Below, in pieces: positions 8,325 through 16,529 of a stretch of 64,000 nucleotides of DNA (its first letter is position 1; every line of letters starts with the position of its first letter). Where the stretch lies: the NCBI RefSeq assembly GCF_014648435.1, contig NZ_BMRC01000037.1, positions 1-64,000 of the forward strand, written 5' to 3'. The notes beneath the pieces were generated by a model that saw nothing but the letters and a program-made list of their open reading frames with translations, had not been told where the DNA came from and made no database searches. Made by a program: the position numbers and the translations under genes. The stretch is from Nonomuraea spiralis. Its GTDB lineage: Bacteria > Actinomycetota > Actinomycetes > Streptosporangiales > Streptosporangiaceae.

Positions 8325-9209
8325 TTGCTGCGTGACGTGCTGGTCCTCGGCGGCGCCGGGGTGGACACCACGGTGTACGTGCCGACATTGCCGCTGCCGT
8401 ACCGGGACACCTACCACGTGCCTCCCGTCGTCGACCGCATCGGCAACACAGGAGCCGGAGTCGCCCTCGGCTGCCGGGCGCTGGGCCTCGACGTGGCGTT
8501 CGCCGACCTCATCGGCGACGACCCGCAGGGCGCGCTGATCAGGCACGCGCTGCGCGACGTCGACTGCAGGTGGGGGACGGCCGAGGCGGGCACCCGGCGC
8601 AGCGTCCTGCTCGTCGGGCCCGACGGGCGCCGTACGTCCCTCCACGACCCCAAGGTCACCCCGGGGGAGCGCCTGCCCCGTGAGCTGTACGCCGGCCTGC
8701 GCGCCAGGCACGTCCACATCTCGATCATGGACTTCTGCCGCCACGTCTACCCAGACCTCGACGGCGTACCCATCTCCACCGACCTGCACGACTGGGACGG
8801 CGTCGCCGACTACCAGAAGGACTTCGCCTACCGCTCCGACCTGGTCTTCCTCTCGGCCGCCGCCCTGCCGGACCCGGCCGCCACGATGCGCGACATCCTG
8901 GACAGAGGGCGCGCCCACACGGTCGTCTGCACCCGGGGCGCGGACGGCTGCCTCGTCCTGACCCGCGACTCGCCGGCCGTACAGGTCTTTCCCGCCGTAC
9001 CTCTGCCCGGGGCGGTGGCCGACAGCAACGGCGCGGGCGACGCCTTCGTCTCCGGCTTCCTGTACGGCACCTTGAACGGTTATCCGCTGTCCGAACGCGT
9101 CAGACTGGGCGCCATCGCCGGTGCCCACGCCTGCACGGTCGAGGGCACCCACGAATCCCCCATCCCAGAAGACCTCCTCCTCACCCGGGCATCCGGGCAA
9201 CCTCGGTGA
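8325..9209 (+). CDS. PfkB family carbohydrate kinase
   Basis: A 294-residue ribokinase-fold kinase that would phosphorylate a sugar or nucleoside with ATP. The N-terminal VLVLGGAGVDTTVYVP and GNTGAGVALGCRALGLDVAF match the substrate-binding half, and the C-terminal ADSNGAGDAFVSGFLYG has the PfkB signature with the catalytic Asp in GAGD. The TTG at 8325 is placed 11 bases after GAAGGG; a GTG at 8337 is the alternative. It follows the LacI gene by 34 bases and probably belongs to the same operon, which suggests that the sugar released by the glucosidase or its non-glucose moiety is the substrate. The exact substrate cannot be assigned. Confidence 0.85.
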   Translation: MLRDVLVLGGAGVDTTVYVPTLPLPYRDTYHVPPVVDRIGNTGAGVALGCRALGLDVAFADLIGDDPQGALIRHALRDVDCRWGTAEAGTRRSVLLVGPDGRRTSLHDPKVTPGERLPRELYAGLRARHVHISIMDFCRHVYPDLDGVPISTDLHDWDGVADYQKDFAYRSDLVFLSAAALPDPAATMRDILDRGRAHTVVCTRGADGCLVLTRDSPAVQVFPAVPLPGAVADSNGAGDAFVSGFLYGTLNGYPLSERVRLGAIAGAHACTVEGTHESPIPEDLLLTRASGQPR

Positions 9210-9774
9210 GCGTCTGGCCGTACGAGGTGGGCCCCGTTCACCGAACGACACCGGCCATCGGCTCGCCACGGGAGAGGCGGGGGTCGTTTCCGTCCCCGCG
9301 TTTTGGTGGGGCCAGAGGCCGAAGCCCGGACCTGCACGCCGAAGCTCGGACCGTATGCCACTGTCCGATCCGTGTGCCGCGCTTGGCCGTGCACCGTAGC
9401 TCGGGTCCTGTGCCGGACGCCCGGCTGGGCACCGGAGCTCGGGCCGAACCTTGAGCCGGGGCCCGCACCGAGCACGGCCCCTGGCCTTGAACGTCGGGCG
9501 CGGCCATGGACGTCGGGCGTGGCCTTGAACGTCGGGCGTGGCCATGGACGTCGGGTGCGGCCTTGGACGTCGGGCCCTGTGCCGAAGGCGGGGCCGCGTG
9601 TTTGAAACTCGGGTCGGATGTCGAACACCGACTCGCGGTCCGCCCACAACCTGGTTCGAGGTCCATAATCCGAGACGTGGCCCACAGTTTGGGACGTGGT
9701 CGAACGGCCAGCCTGTGCGGCGAGTGGCCTGGGCGATGGGCGTTTACGGCCCGCCCTCGAGGTCCGGCCGGTCG
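9210..9774. other. 565-base gene-free region with degenerate repeats
   Basis: No frame here looks like a protein; the open frames are Arg/Pro/Gly-rich artefacts of high GC. The left half has loosely repeated CCGGAGCTCGGG-like words, and the centre carries the five 19-base tandem units listed separately. It separates the kinase operon from a convergent secreted-protein gene, but no clear terminator hairpin was found. Confidence 0.6.
9483..9577. repeat. Tandem repeat, 19-base unit, five copies
   Basis: Five adjacent 19-base units start at 9483, 9502, 9521, 9540 and 9559. Each reads GGCC(T/A)TG(A/G)ACGTCGGG followed by CGC, CGT, TGC or CCC; units 1 and 3 differ by one base. Nineteen is not a multiple of three, so the array is not a coding repeat. 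It lies between convergent genes. Confidence 0.9.
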
Positions 9775-10167
9775 TCAGCCGCAGGGGAACGTGGCCTCGT
9801 CCACCTGGCCGGTGCTCCACACTGCCCTGAAGGTGCTCGACGTGCTGCCATGGCAGGTGTAGATGGCCGTGACGATCCCGACGCCGTTGCCCCCGCTGAA
9901 GACCTGCGTGTCGTTACGGAAGATCTTGACGAACAGCTGGTGATCCTCGGTCTCGGGGACACACTCACCCTGGGCGATCACCCGTGCGGGCGCCGCGGTC
10001 GTGAACGTCAGGTCATGAACGGCGAACCCGCACTTGACCCCCACCGCCGAGCCCGCAGCCTGAGCAGGTACCCCCTGACCGGCGACGACCAGCCCCATCG
10101 CCCCGGCAGCGGCCAGCACAAGAGCCGCCGCACGGCGCCGTTCACGACCTGATCGACGTTCTGACAT
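9775..10167 (-). CDS. Small secreted protein of unknown function, four cysteines
   Basis: A 130-residue protein with a clear Sec signal peptide: a basic start (MSERRSGRERRR), a hydrophobic core and a likely cleavage after AQA near residue 37. The mature part of about 92 residues holds four cysteines (KCGF, GECVP, YTCHG and the terminal FPCG), which suggests two disulfides. I do not recognise the family; small secreted beta-rich proteins of this style are common in actinobacteria. The ATG at 10167 follows GGAAGGAA on the minus strand, a strong ribosome-binding site. It stands alone between two repeat-rich gene-free regions. Confidence 0.75.
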   Translation of the reverse strand: MSERRSGRERRRAAALVLAAAGAMGLVVAGQGVPAQAAGSAVGVKCGFAVHDLTFTTAAPARVIAQGECVPETEDHQLFVKIFRNDTQVFSGGNGVGIVTAIYTCHGSTSSTFRAVWSTGQVDEATFPCG

Positions 10168-10394
10168 AAGCGTTCCTTCCATCGTGCGAACCGGAACCGA
10201 CACCTCGCCGGCGCCACCTGGAAGGCGTTCCAAATCGTTCCACCCCGTGCCGAGCCCCGCCCCCCGCACGAACGCACACCACCCTGAGCCCAGACCCACA
10301 GCCAAGCACCCACAGCCCAGAACCACAGCACTCAGCCACCCACCACCAGTGCGGCCCCGACCCCTGGACACCGGCCCGGCGTGAGCACTGCTCC

Positions 10395-10442
10395 GCTTGG
10401 GAACTGCTCCGCTTGGGCACTGGCCCGCTTGGGCACTGGCCC
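10395..10442. repeat. Tandem repeat, 16-base unit, three copies
   Basis: Three adjacent 16-base units start at 10395, 10411 and 10427. The last two are identical (GCTTGGGCACTGGCCC) and the first differs at three positions; more degenerate relatives continue to about 10480. Confidence 0.85.
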
Positions 10443-10613
10443 GGCTCGGGCGCCGACACAGCTTGGGTACTCAGCTTGAGCACGGACCCGGCTTGAGCGT
10501 CGGCTTAGCTTTCGGCACTGGCTGGGTTCGGCACCGGCAACGGCCTCCACGCCGGTCGAGGCACAGCTCCAGCACGGGCCCGCGTGCGGCCACGGCATGA
10601 CACCGGTTCACGC

Positions 10614-10647
10614 CCAGGCCCGCGCCCCAGGCCCGCGCCCCAGGCCC
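10614..10647. repeat. Tandem repeat, 13-base unit, about 2.6 copies
   Basis: The unit CCAGGCCCGCGCC begins at 10614 and 10627, and a partial third copy begins at 10640. It lies in the same gene-free region as the 16-base repeat. Confidence 0.8.
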
Positions 10648-10840
10648 TCGTCCCTCAGCCCAAGTCCAAGCCGGACCCCAAGCTCATGCCGGGCCCCAAG
10701 CCCAAACCCCGGCCGGGCATGGCCTTGTGCGGCTCGGCGTGGCCTCGGGTACGGCCCTGGGGCGACTGCCTGGCGTGACAGCGTCTCCGAACACCTGCAC
10801 AGACTCGGGCAAAGGCCCCTTCTTCGCCTCAACCCATGCA

Positions 10841-10857
10841 GTGAGCTGTCAGCTCAC
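10841..10857 (-). terminator. Candidate terminator at the end of the ABC-2 permease gene
   Basis: A perfect inverted repeat GTGAGCT-GTC-AGCTCAC spans the permease stop codon. The stem is seven pairs with a three-base loop and no T-run, so it may act as a factor-independent terminator or as an mRNA end stabiliser. Confidence 0.4.
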
Positions 10858-11580
10858 CTCCTTGCGGATCACCCGGACGCTTCCCGCCACCAGAGGAGCG
10901 ACGATCCACACCGTCACCGACACCGCGAGCCGGGCGGCGTCACCTCCGGTCAGCTGCCCGTTCAGCAGCGGATCGGTGGTGTGGTTCAGGTCGAGCCATC
11001 CGGCCAGAGCCGCCCCCGTGTCCCCGAGTTGCGCGACGGCGCTCCACACCACCGAGTTCGACAGGCAGATCACGATCGCGGCCGGAGCGTTCAGCAGCAG
11101 CATGCCCATGCCCAGCCCCTCCGCCGCGGTGAGCGCCGTCGTCACGGCCAGCCCCAGAACGGCTCCCGGCGAGACCTCCCAAACGGCAGGAACATCGCGG
11201 ACCGCACTCGACACCGCCGTCACGGGAAGCGCCACCAGCAGCGCGACCAGCGGCGCCGCCAAGGCCACGACCAGCGGCGGAAGACACTTGGCCACCAGTA
11301 CGCGACCACGCCGAGGCTCCAGCGCGAACGTGGTCAACGCCGTACGCTGACTCCACTCGCCGGTCATCGTGAGGATCGCGAGCACGGGCAGCAAGGTTCC
11401 GTACCCGAGCCCGGCCGTGCCCGCCAGGAGGCTCAGGTGCGGCTCCGCAGCCGTGGCGCGCCCCGCGATCGCCACGACGGACAACGCGAGCATGATCGCG
11501 GCGATGGCCCGCCCACTCCGCGTGTCGACGAGCTTGCGCGCCTCCACGACCAGCACCCTGCGAAAGGGAACGGCACTCAT
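10849..11580 (-). CDS. ABC-2 type transporter permease
   Basis: A 243-residue membrane protein with about six hydrophobic segments, the membrane half of an ABC-2 exporter. The pattern is typical: an N-terminal cytoplasmic start (FRRVLVVEARKLVDTRSGRA), then SLLAGTAGLGYGTLLPVLAI, GEWSQRTALTTFALEPRRGR (the conserved inter-helix motif of this subfamily), and a last helix near the C-terminus. Its ATG overlaps the TGA of the ATPase gene as ATGA, so the two are translationally coupled. With the adjacent divergent two-component system it resembles drug or lantibiotic self-protection modules; the substrate is unknown. Confidence 0.85.
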   Translation of the reverse strand: MSAVPFRRVLVVEARKLVDTRSGRAIAAIMLALSVVAIAGRATAAEPHLSLLAGTAGLGYGTLLPVLAILTMTGEWSQRTALTTFALEPRRGRVLVAKCLPPLVVALAAPLVALLVALPVTAVSSAVRDVPAVWEVSPGAVLGLAVTTALTAAEGLGMGMLLLNAPAAIVICLSNSVVWSAVAQLGDTGAALAGWLDLNHTTDPLLNGQLTGGDAARLAVSVTVWIVAPLVAGSVRVIRKEVS

Positions 11581-12410
11581 CCCCGCCCCCCATCCGCGGA
11601 GCCGGCCGTCGCCCGCCCACTCGGCGTGGCAGCGGCCGTCGCCTGCCCACTGCCTCCAGCACTGTCCGTGGCGAGACCTCGGCGTGCAGCGGTGCCCGTG
11701 GTGTGAGCCCGGTCTGCGGCGGTGGTCAGGGTCAGGAAGGCCTGTTCCAGGCTCCCGTGCCGGGCGAGCTCGGCGATCGTCCCCTGGGCCAGCACCTGGC
11801 CGTGGCCGATCACCACGATGTGGTCGGCGACCAGTTCCACCTCGTGCAGCAGGTGGGAGCTGAGCAGCACCGCGCACCCCGCCCCGGCCAGCTCACGCAG
11901 CAGGCCGCGCAGCCACTGGATGCCCTGAGGATCGAGCCCGTTGGCGGGCTCGTCGAGCACGAGCACCTCGGGACGTCCGAGCAGCGCATGGCCGATGCCG
12001 AGCCGCTGCCGCATCCCCAGCGAGTACCGGCCGACGACCCGCTTGCTCTCCTTGCCGGTCAGGCCGACCAGGTCGAGCACCTCGGCGACGCGCGACCTGG
12101 GCAGGCCGAGCATGATCGCGCCGAGCGTCAGGACCTCGCGCCCGGTGCGGCCGGGATGCTGGGCGGTGGCGTCGAGCAGCGTGCCGACGCGGAACGCCGG
12201 GCGGTCCAGCTCGGCGTAGGGCCGGCCGAGTACGGTGGCCGACCCCGACGTCGGCCGCGACAGCCCCGCCAGGACGCGCAGCGCCGTCGACTTGCCCGCC
12301 CCGTTGGGGCCCAGGAACCCGGTGACGCTCCCGGCCGCAACGGTGAAGGACACGTCATCGAGCGCCTTCACGTCTTTGTAGACCTTGGTGAGATGGCTGA
12401 ATTCGATCAC
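11577..12410 (-). CDS. ABC-2 exporter ATP-binding protein
   Basis: A 277-residue ATPase. Walker A is GPNGAGKS near residue 35, the signature is YSLGMRQR near 130 (a variant of LSGGQ usual in the BcrA/DrrA group), Walker B is LVLDEP and the H-loop is SSHLLHEVE. After about residue 225 the sequence turns into a low-complexity Ala/Thr/Gly tail of about 45 residues that is not part of the domain. The GTG at 12410 starts IEFSHLTKVYKDVKALDDVS. It is the first gene of a two-gene operon with the permease and faces the sensor kinase gene across 95 bases. Confidence 0.9.
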   Translation of the reverse strand: MIEFSHLTKVYKDVKALDDVSFTVAAGSVTGFLGPNGAGKSTALRVLAGLSRPTSGSATVLGRPYAELDRPAFRVGTLLDATAQHPGRTGREVLTLGAIMLGLPRSRVAEVLDLVGLTGKESKRVVGRYSLGMRQRLGIGHALLGRPEVLVLDEPANGLDPQGIQWLRGLLRELAGAGCAVLLSSHLLHEVELVADHIVVIGHGQVLAQGTIAELARHGSLEQAFLTLTTAADRAHTTGTAARRGLATDSAGGSGQATAAATPSGRATAGSADGGRG

Positions 12411-12420
12411 GGGTCAAGTC

Positions 12421-12504
12421 CATCGGTCACCTGGGCTGCCCGGCATCGGATCGGCGGCCACACCGATGGCGACCCAGGTCTACAAGGCTGTCGACCCTGG
12501 TCGA
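12421..12504. promoter_or_regulatory. Divergent promoter region with interleaved inverted repeats
   Basis: Between the ATPase and sensor kinase genes, CATCGGT (12421) pairs with ACCGATG (12462) and ACCTGGG (12429) pairs with CCCAGGT (12473), so two inverted repeats are interleaved. A further perfect palindrome TCGACC-CT-GGTCGA lies at 12491-12504, right before the kinase start. These are candidate sites for the linked LuxR-type response regulator. Confidence 0.45.
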
Positions 12505-12505
12505 T

Positions 12506-13669
12506 ATGGTCGCCTTTGTGCGATTCCCTAAGGTGGGAGCCGTGCATGACCTCATCGAGCATCCACCGGACAGGGCGGGGCCCGCGCTGCGTTACCTGGT
12601 CGCCGCCGTGCCGGTGCTGCTCAGTGGCCTGCTGCTGATCGCGCGTACCGACCCGCCGCCGACGCCGCTGCTGATCGACCTGGGCATCGGGGTGCTCGCG
12701 CTGCCCCTCCTGTTGTTGCGGCACCGCCTGCCGTGGCAGCTCGCGCTGGTCACCGCCGTGCTGACCGCGGTCTCGCTCGCCGCCGTGGGGGTCGCCGCGG
12801 TCGCGTACGCGTCCCTGTGCGTACGCGGGCGATGGCGGCAGGTGGCACCGGTCGCGGTCGTGTTCTGGCTGAGCCAGGTGGTGTACTCCCGGTGGCAGGG
12901 CACGGTGGCGTACATGGTGCTGTACGGCGCCGTCACCGCCCTCGCCGTCGGCGCGCTGACCGTCTTCGCGCTGTACGTGCGCGGGCGCCGCGAGCTGGCC
13001 GCCGCCCGCAGGGCCGCTGAACTGGCCGAGCAGCGTCAGCGGGTACGGCAGGCCAGGCTGGGCGAACGCCTGAAGATCGCCCAGGAGATGCACGACGTGC
13101 TGGCCCACCGGATCTCGCTGCTGGCGATGCTCGCCGGCGGGCTGGCCCACCGCAGGGACCTGCCGGCCGCGGAGACGCGGGAGGTCGCGCTCGCCATCCA
13201 GGAGAACGCGCACCAGTCGCTCACCGAACTGCGCGCCGTGCTGGGCACGCTCCGCCACGACGGCGACGGCACCGAGCCGCCCCAGCCGACCCTCGCCCAC
13301 CTGGACGCGCTGTTCGAGGAGGTACGCGCCGCCGGGCAGCGCGTAGAGGTGGACGACACCATCGACGGACGCGAACGACTGCCCGCACGGACGGGGCGGC
13401 ACGCGTACCGCATCGTGCAGGAGGCGCTGACCAACGCGCGCAAGCACGCGCCCGGCACGCGGGTGACGGCCGAACTCACCGGAGGGCCGGGCGACGGGCT
13501 GCGCATCCGGGTGAGCAACCCCGCCCCCTACGGGACGTCGCCGGGCCCGGGCGGCCGGCTGGGCCTGGTCGGCCTGGCCGAACGCACCCGGATGGCCGGC
13601 GGCGCGATCAGTCACGAGCTTCATGACGGGCGCTTCGTGCTCGACGCCCGCCTGCCGTGGGAGGCCTGA
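12506..13669 (+). CDS. Sensor histidine kinase, NarL/DesK type
   Basis: A 387-residue membrane sensor. Residues 27-157 hold about five or six hydrophobic helices with almost no extracellular domain, as in intramembrane-sensing kinases. The HisKA_3 dimerisation domain has phospho-acceptor His196 in QEMHDVLAHRISLLA, and the ATPase domain has EALTNARKHAPGT (N-box) and GRLGLVGLAERT (G-box). The start at 12506 lies right after a palindrome; a GTG at 12541 is an alternative. It is followed after one base by its response regulator and is divergent from an ABC-2 exporter, which it probably controls. Confidence 0.9.
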   Translation: MVAFVRFPKVGAVHDLIEHPPDRAGPALRYLVAAVPVLLSGLLLIARTDPPPTPLLIDLGIGVLALPLLLLRHRLPWQLALVTAVLTAVSLAAVGVAAVAYASLCVRGRWRQVAPVAVVFWLSQVVYSRWQGTVAYMVLYGAVTALAVGALTVFALYVRGRRELAAARRAAELAEQRQRVRQARLGERLKIAQEMHDVLAHRISLLAMLAGGLAHRRDLPAAETREVALAIQENAHQSLTELRAVLGTLRHDGDGTEPPQPTLAHLDALFEEVRAAGQRVEVDDTIDGRERLPARTGRHAYRIVQEALTNARKHAPGTRVTAELTGGPGDGLRIRVSNPAPYGTSPGPGGRLGLVGLAERTRMAGGAISHELHDGRFVLDARLPWEA

Positions 13670-13670
13670 C

Positions 13671-14309
13671 ATGATCCGCGTCGTGATCGTGGACGACGAC
13701 CCGATGGTACGCACCGGCCTGCGGCTCATCCTCGGCGGCGAACCCGACCTGGACCTCGTCGGCGAGGCCGGGGACGGGCGTGAGGCCATGCGGGTGATTC
13801 GCGAGCTGCGTCCGGATGTGGTGCTGATGGACATCAGGATGCCCGTCCAGGACGGGCTGGCGACCACGGAGCTGCTGCTGTCCAGGCCGGACCCGCCACG
13901 GGTGCTGGTGCTCACCACGTTCGACGCTGACGACCTGGTGCTGCGCGCGCTGCGGCTGGGCGCCGGCGGGTTCCTGCTCAAGGACACGCCGCCGGCGAAG
14001 ATGATCGAGGCGGTGCGCGCCGTCGCGAACGGCGAGCCGGTGCTCTCGCCGAGCGTCACACACCAGGTGATCGCCGCGGCCACCGGTGGGCACGACCCGG
14101 ACGCGCGACGGGACCTGGCCCGCCTCACCGAACGCGAGCGCGAGGTCGCGATCGAGCTGGCCCGCGGCAGCTCGAACGCCGAGATCGCCGAACGCCTCTA
14201 CGTGAGCGTGGCCACCGTCAAGGCGAACATCACCCGCATCTTCGCCAAACTGGGCACGGACAACCGGGTTCTCGTCGCCATGAAGGTGCGCGATGCCGGA
14301 CTGCTGTGA
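13671..14309 (+). CDS. LuxR/NarL family response regulator
   Basis: A 212-residue regulator. The receiver domain starts IRVVIVDDDPMVRTGL and has phospho-acceptor Asp54 in VLMDIRMP. The C-terminal GerE-type helix-turn-helix is LTEREREVAIELARGSSNAE with VSVATVKANITRIFAKLGTD. It starts one base after the kinase stop and forms a classical pair with it. Likely targets are the interleaved repeats before the kinase and exporter genes. Confidence 0.93.
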   Translation: MIRVVIVDDDPMVRTGLRLILGGEPDLDLVGEAGDGREAMRVIRELRPDVVLMDIRMPVQDGLATTELLLSRPDPPRVLVLTTFDADDLVLRALRLGAGGFLLKDTPPAKMIEAVRAVANGEPVLSPSVTHQVIAAATGGHDPDARRDLARLTEREREVAIELARGSSNAEIAERLYVSVATVKANITRIFAKLGTDNRVLVAMKVRDAGLL

Positions 14310-14355
14310 AGTCCCGCTAGATTTCAAGACAAAAGCCATTGATTGTGAGGGAAGA

Positions 14356-14904
14356 GTGTCGGACGAACGCGGCCCGCAGGCCACGAGTCGAAGAGCGCGG
14401 CCCTTTGGGCGCATGTTCGCGCTGGCCATAGTGGTCCTCCTCGTGGATCAGGCGTCGAAGTTCTGGGCGGTCTCGGCGCTCTCCGACGGCACGGAGATCA
14501 CCGTGATCCCGCGGCTGCTCCAGCTGCGGCTGCTGCTGAACCCCGGTGCCGCGTTCTCGATGGGCGAGGGGGTGACCTGGGTGTTCACCCTGGCGGCGGC
14601 CGCGGCGGTCGCCGGCATCCTCTACGCCGCGCGTCGGCTGCGCTCGGCGGCCTGGGCCGTCGTGCTGGGCGCGCTGCTCGGCGGGGCCACCTCCCATCTG
14701 CTCGACCGCCTCTTCCGTCCGCCCGCCTTCGCCCAGGGGCATGTGGTGGACTTCATCGACTACGGCGGGTTGTTCGTCGGCAACGTCGCCGACATCGCCC
14801 TCACCGGCGGATGTGCCGTCCTGTTCCTGCTCAGCATCCGCGGCATCCCTCTCGGAGACACCCCCGACGAGGGACGCCCTGCCTCGGCGGAGAACCCTGC
14901 CTGA
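14356..14904 (+). CDS. lspA: Lipoprotein signal peptidase (signal peptidase II)
   Basis: A 182-residue membrane aspartyl protease that cleaves signal peptides of diacylglyceryl-modified prolipoproteins. Family motifs are present: VDQASKFW near 30, NPGAAFS near 63, the first catalytic Asp117 in HLLDR, VVDFIDYG and the second catalytic Asp146 in GNVADIAL. Four membrane helices fit the hydrophobic blocks. I chose the GTG at 14356, preceded by GAGGGAAG; an upstream start at 14293 would overlap the response regulator. The usual rluD neighbour is absent, so this may be a second copy of lspA. Confidence 0.88.
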   Translation: MSDERGPQATSRRARPFGRMFALAIVVLLVDQASKFWAVSALSDGTEITVIPRLLQLRLLLNPGAAFSMGEGVTWVFTLAAAAAVAGILYAARRLRSAAWAVVLGALLGGATSHLLDRLFRPPAFAQGHVVDFIDYGGLFVGNVADIALTGGCAVLFLLSIRGIPLGDTPDEGRPASAENPA

Positions 14905-14939
14905 CCGTTGTGGGGCCCCGGCTTCCCTGAGCGGCGTCG

Positions 14940-16379
14940 TCACGGTCGAGGGGTGACGTGCCAGATCGTGTTCCCGGCGTCGTCGGCGACCAATAAACGG
15001 CCGTTCTTGCCCGTGATCACGCCTACCGGCCGGCCGTACGTGGTGCTCTCGTCCGGGGCGGGCTTGAAGCCGGTGAGGAAGTCCTGGGGCTTGCCGCTGG
15101 GCATGCCGTCCTTGAAGGGCACGTAGACCACCTTGTAGCCCACAGGATCGCCCCGGTTCCATGAGCCGTGTTCGGTGATGAAGGCTCCTCCCCGGTAGCG
15201 CTCGGGGAACGCGGGGCTCTCGGCGAAGGTCAGGCCGAGAGGAGCCGTGTGGGCGCCCAGGGCGTAGTCGGGCCGCAGGGCGCGGGCCACCAGGTCGGGG
15301 CGCTGTGGCTGGACCCGGTCGTCGACGTGGCGCCCCCAATAACTCCAGGGCCAGCCGTAGAAGTCGCCGGGGCGTACGCGCGTGAGGTAGTCGGGGGAGG
15401 CGTCGTCGCCCAGGAGGTCGCGTTCGTTGACGACTGTCCAGAGCGTCTTGGAGTGGGGTTCGATGCCCAGACCGTTGGGGTTTCTGAGGCCGGAGGCCAG
15501 AATGCGTTCTCCGCTGCCGTCGGGGTTGATCTCCAGGACGGCGGCCCGTCGTCGCTCTGCCTCCATTCCGTACTCGCCCACGTTGCTGGACGAGCCGACC
15601 GTGACGTAGAGCTTGGTGCCGTCCGCGGAGGCGAAGAGGTTGCGGGTCCAGTGGTTGTTGTAGCCGCCGGCCGGCAGGTCGAGGATCTTCTTCCCAGTGC
15701 CGGTGACGCGGGTTTCGCCCAGCTTGTACGGAAAACGCCAGACGCCGTCCGTGCCGGCGACGTAGAAGGCCGCCTCGGTGCCGTTCGCGGCCGACGGCCC
15801 CAGCGTGTACGGCGGTGACGCCGCCAGCAGGGCCATGCCGAACGGCTGGTTGAGGTTCTCCAGGAACACGCTGCGGAAGTCGGCCACGCCGTCACCGTCG
15901 GTGTCGCGCAGCAGCGTGATCCGGTTGGCGCTGCGTTCGGTGGTCGAGCCGTCGTTGCGGCGCAGCCAGTAGAACAACTGCATGATCGGGGACCCGGGAT
16001 CCTTGGGCAGGGTGGCCGACTCGGCCACGAGCACGTCGCCGTTGGGCAGCTCGTAGAGCCAGCGCGGATGCTCCAGCTCGCCGGCGAACCGGGTGACCGC
16101 GAACCCGTCGGGCGCGGTCGGCGCCTTGCCGGAGGGCCAGCCCACGACGTCCGGGGCGTTGACCTTGGGAATGGGGAACGTCTCGCGCTCCCCGAGCTGG
16201 GGTTCTGCGCCCAGCTGCGTGGCAGTCTGCGGAGCGCCGCCCCGGTTCACGGCGTAGACGGCGCCGGCCGCCGCGAGGGCCACCAGGAGCAGGAGCAGGA
16301 GCAAAGCCCGGAGCAGGATCCGGGGGCCCGCGCGGCGCGGCGTGGTCGCGGGCGCGGTCAGATCGGAGGTCGTAGACAC
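14940..16379 (-). CDS. Membrane-anchored PQQ-type sugar (sorbosone-like) dehydrogenase
   Basis: About 479 residues: a short cytoplasmic tail, one hydrophobic anchor (LLRALLLLLLLVALAAAGAV), then an extracellular six-bladed beta-propeller of the soluble aldose / L-sorbosone dehydrogenase family. Recognisable blocks include FAGELEHPRWLYELPNGDVL, LRDTDGDGVADFRSVF, LYVTVGSSSNVGE, GLRNPNGLGIEPHSKTLWTV, GDFYGWPWSYWG and GAFITEHGSWNR. Such enzymes oxidise aldoses outside the cell to lactones using PQQ; cofactor use is inferred from family. The GTG at 16379 follows GGGGAGA. It is divergent from a TetR gene and shares with it a TAAC/GTTA operator that recurs before the sugar-acid transporter gene. Confidence 0.8.
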   Translation of the reverse strand: MSTTSDLTAPATTPRRAGPRILLRALLLLLLLVALAAAGAVYAVNRGGAPQTATQLGAEPQLGERETFPIPKVNAPDVVGWPSGKAPTAPDGFAVTRFAGELEHPRWLYELPNGDVLVAESATLPKDPGSPIMQLFYWLRRNDGSTTERSANRITLLRDTDGDGVADFRSVFLENLNQPFGMALLAASPPYTLGPSAANGTEAAFYVAGTDGVWRFPYKLGETRVTGTGKKILDLPAGGYNNHWTRNLFASADGTKLYVTVGSSSNVGEYGMEAERRRAAVLEINPDGSGERILASGLRNPNGLGIEPHSKTLWTVVNERDLLGDDASPDYLTRVRPGDFYGWPWSYWGRHVDDRVQPQRPDLVARALRPDYALGAHTAPLGLTFAESPAFPERYRGGAFITEHGSWNRGDPVGYKVVYVPFKDGMPSGKPQDFLTGFKPAPDESTTYGRPVGVITGKNGRLLVADDAGNTIWHVTPRP

Positions 16380-16481
16380 CGGCTGGTCTCCCCGTGAACG
16401 GTTGACGATTGTCGGACGAGTGGATGGCACGCGAGAAGGGCAGCCAAGAATCGCTCTCCTCTCGGATAAGCTGTCCCGAGT

Positions 16482-16511
16482 TAACGGCCGTTAGATTTCT
16501 AACATGTGTTA
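16482..16511. promoter_or_regulatory. TetR-type operator pair between dehydrogenase and regulator genes
   Basis: Two sites lie in the divergent region: a perfect palindrome TAACGGCCGTTA at 16482-16493 and TAACATGTGTTA (five-base arms) at 16500-16511. A 20-base stretch starting at 16481 matches 17 of 20 bases with 17217-17236 upstream of the MHS transporter. The adjacent TetR protein is the likely binder and would be autoregulated. Confidence 0.6.
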
Positions 16512-16529
16512 AGCGCGAGGTCAACGTTG

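Larger units (their letters stand above)
10168..10848. other. 680-base gene-free, repeat-rich region
   Basis: No plausible protein is encoded. The first part should hold the promoter of the small secreted protein. From 10380 to 10720 the sequence is a string of short imperfect repeats, including three 16-base units and nearly three 13-base units listed separately, then CCAAGC/CCCAAG words. Frames through it give Pro/Arg-rich artefacts. Confidence 0.6.

Noticed and set aside
10397..10778. Short Pro/Arg-rich frames in the repeat region
   Set aside because: They arise from the tandem repeats and shift among frames; no start signal or conserved residue pattern supports them.
10849..14309. Antibiotic biosynthetic gene cluster around the ABC exporter and two-component system
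   Set aside because: No polyketide, peptide synthetase, lanthipeptide or terpene gene is nearby; the exporter and regulator alone indicate a resistance or stress module.
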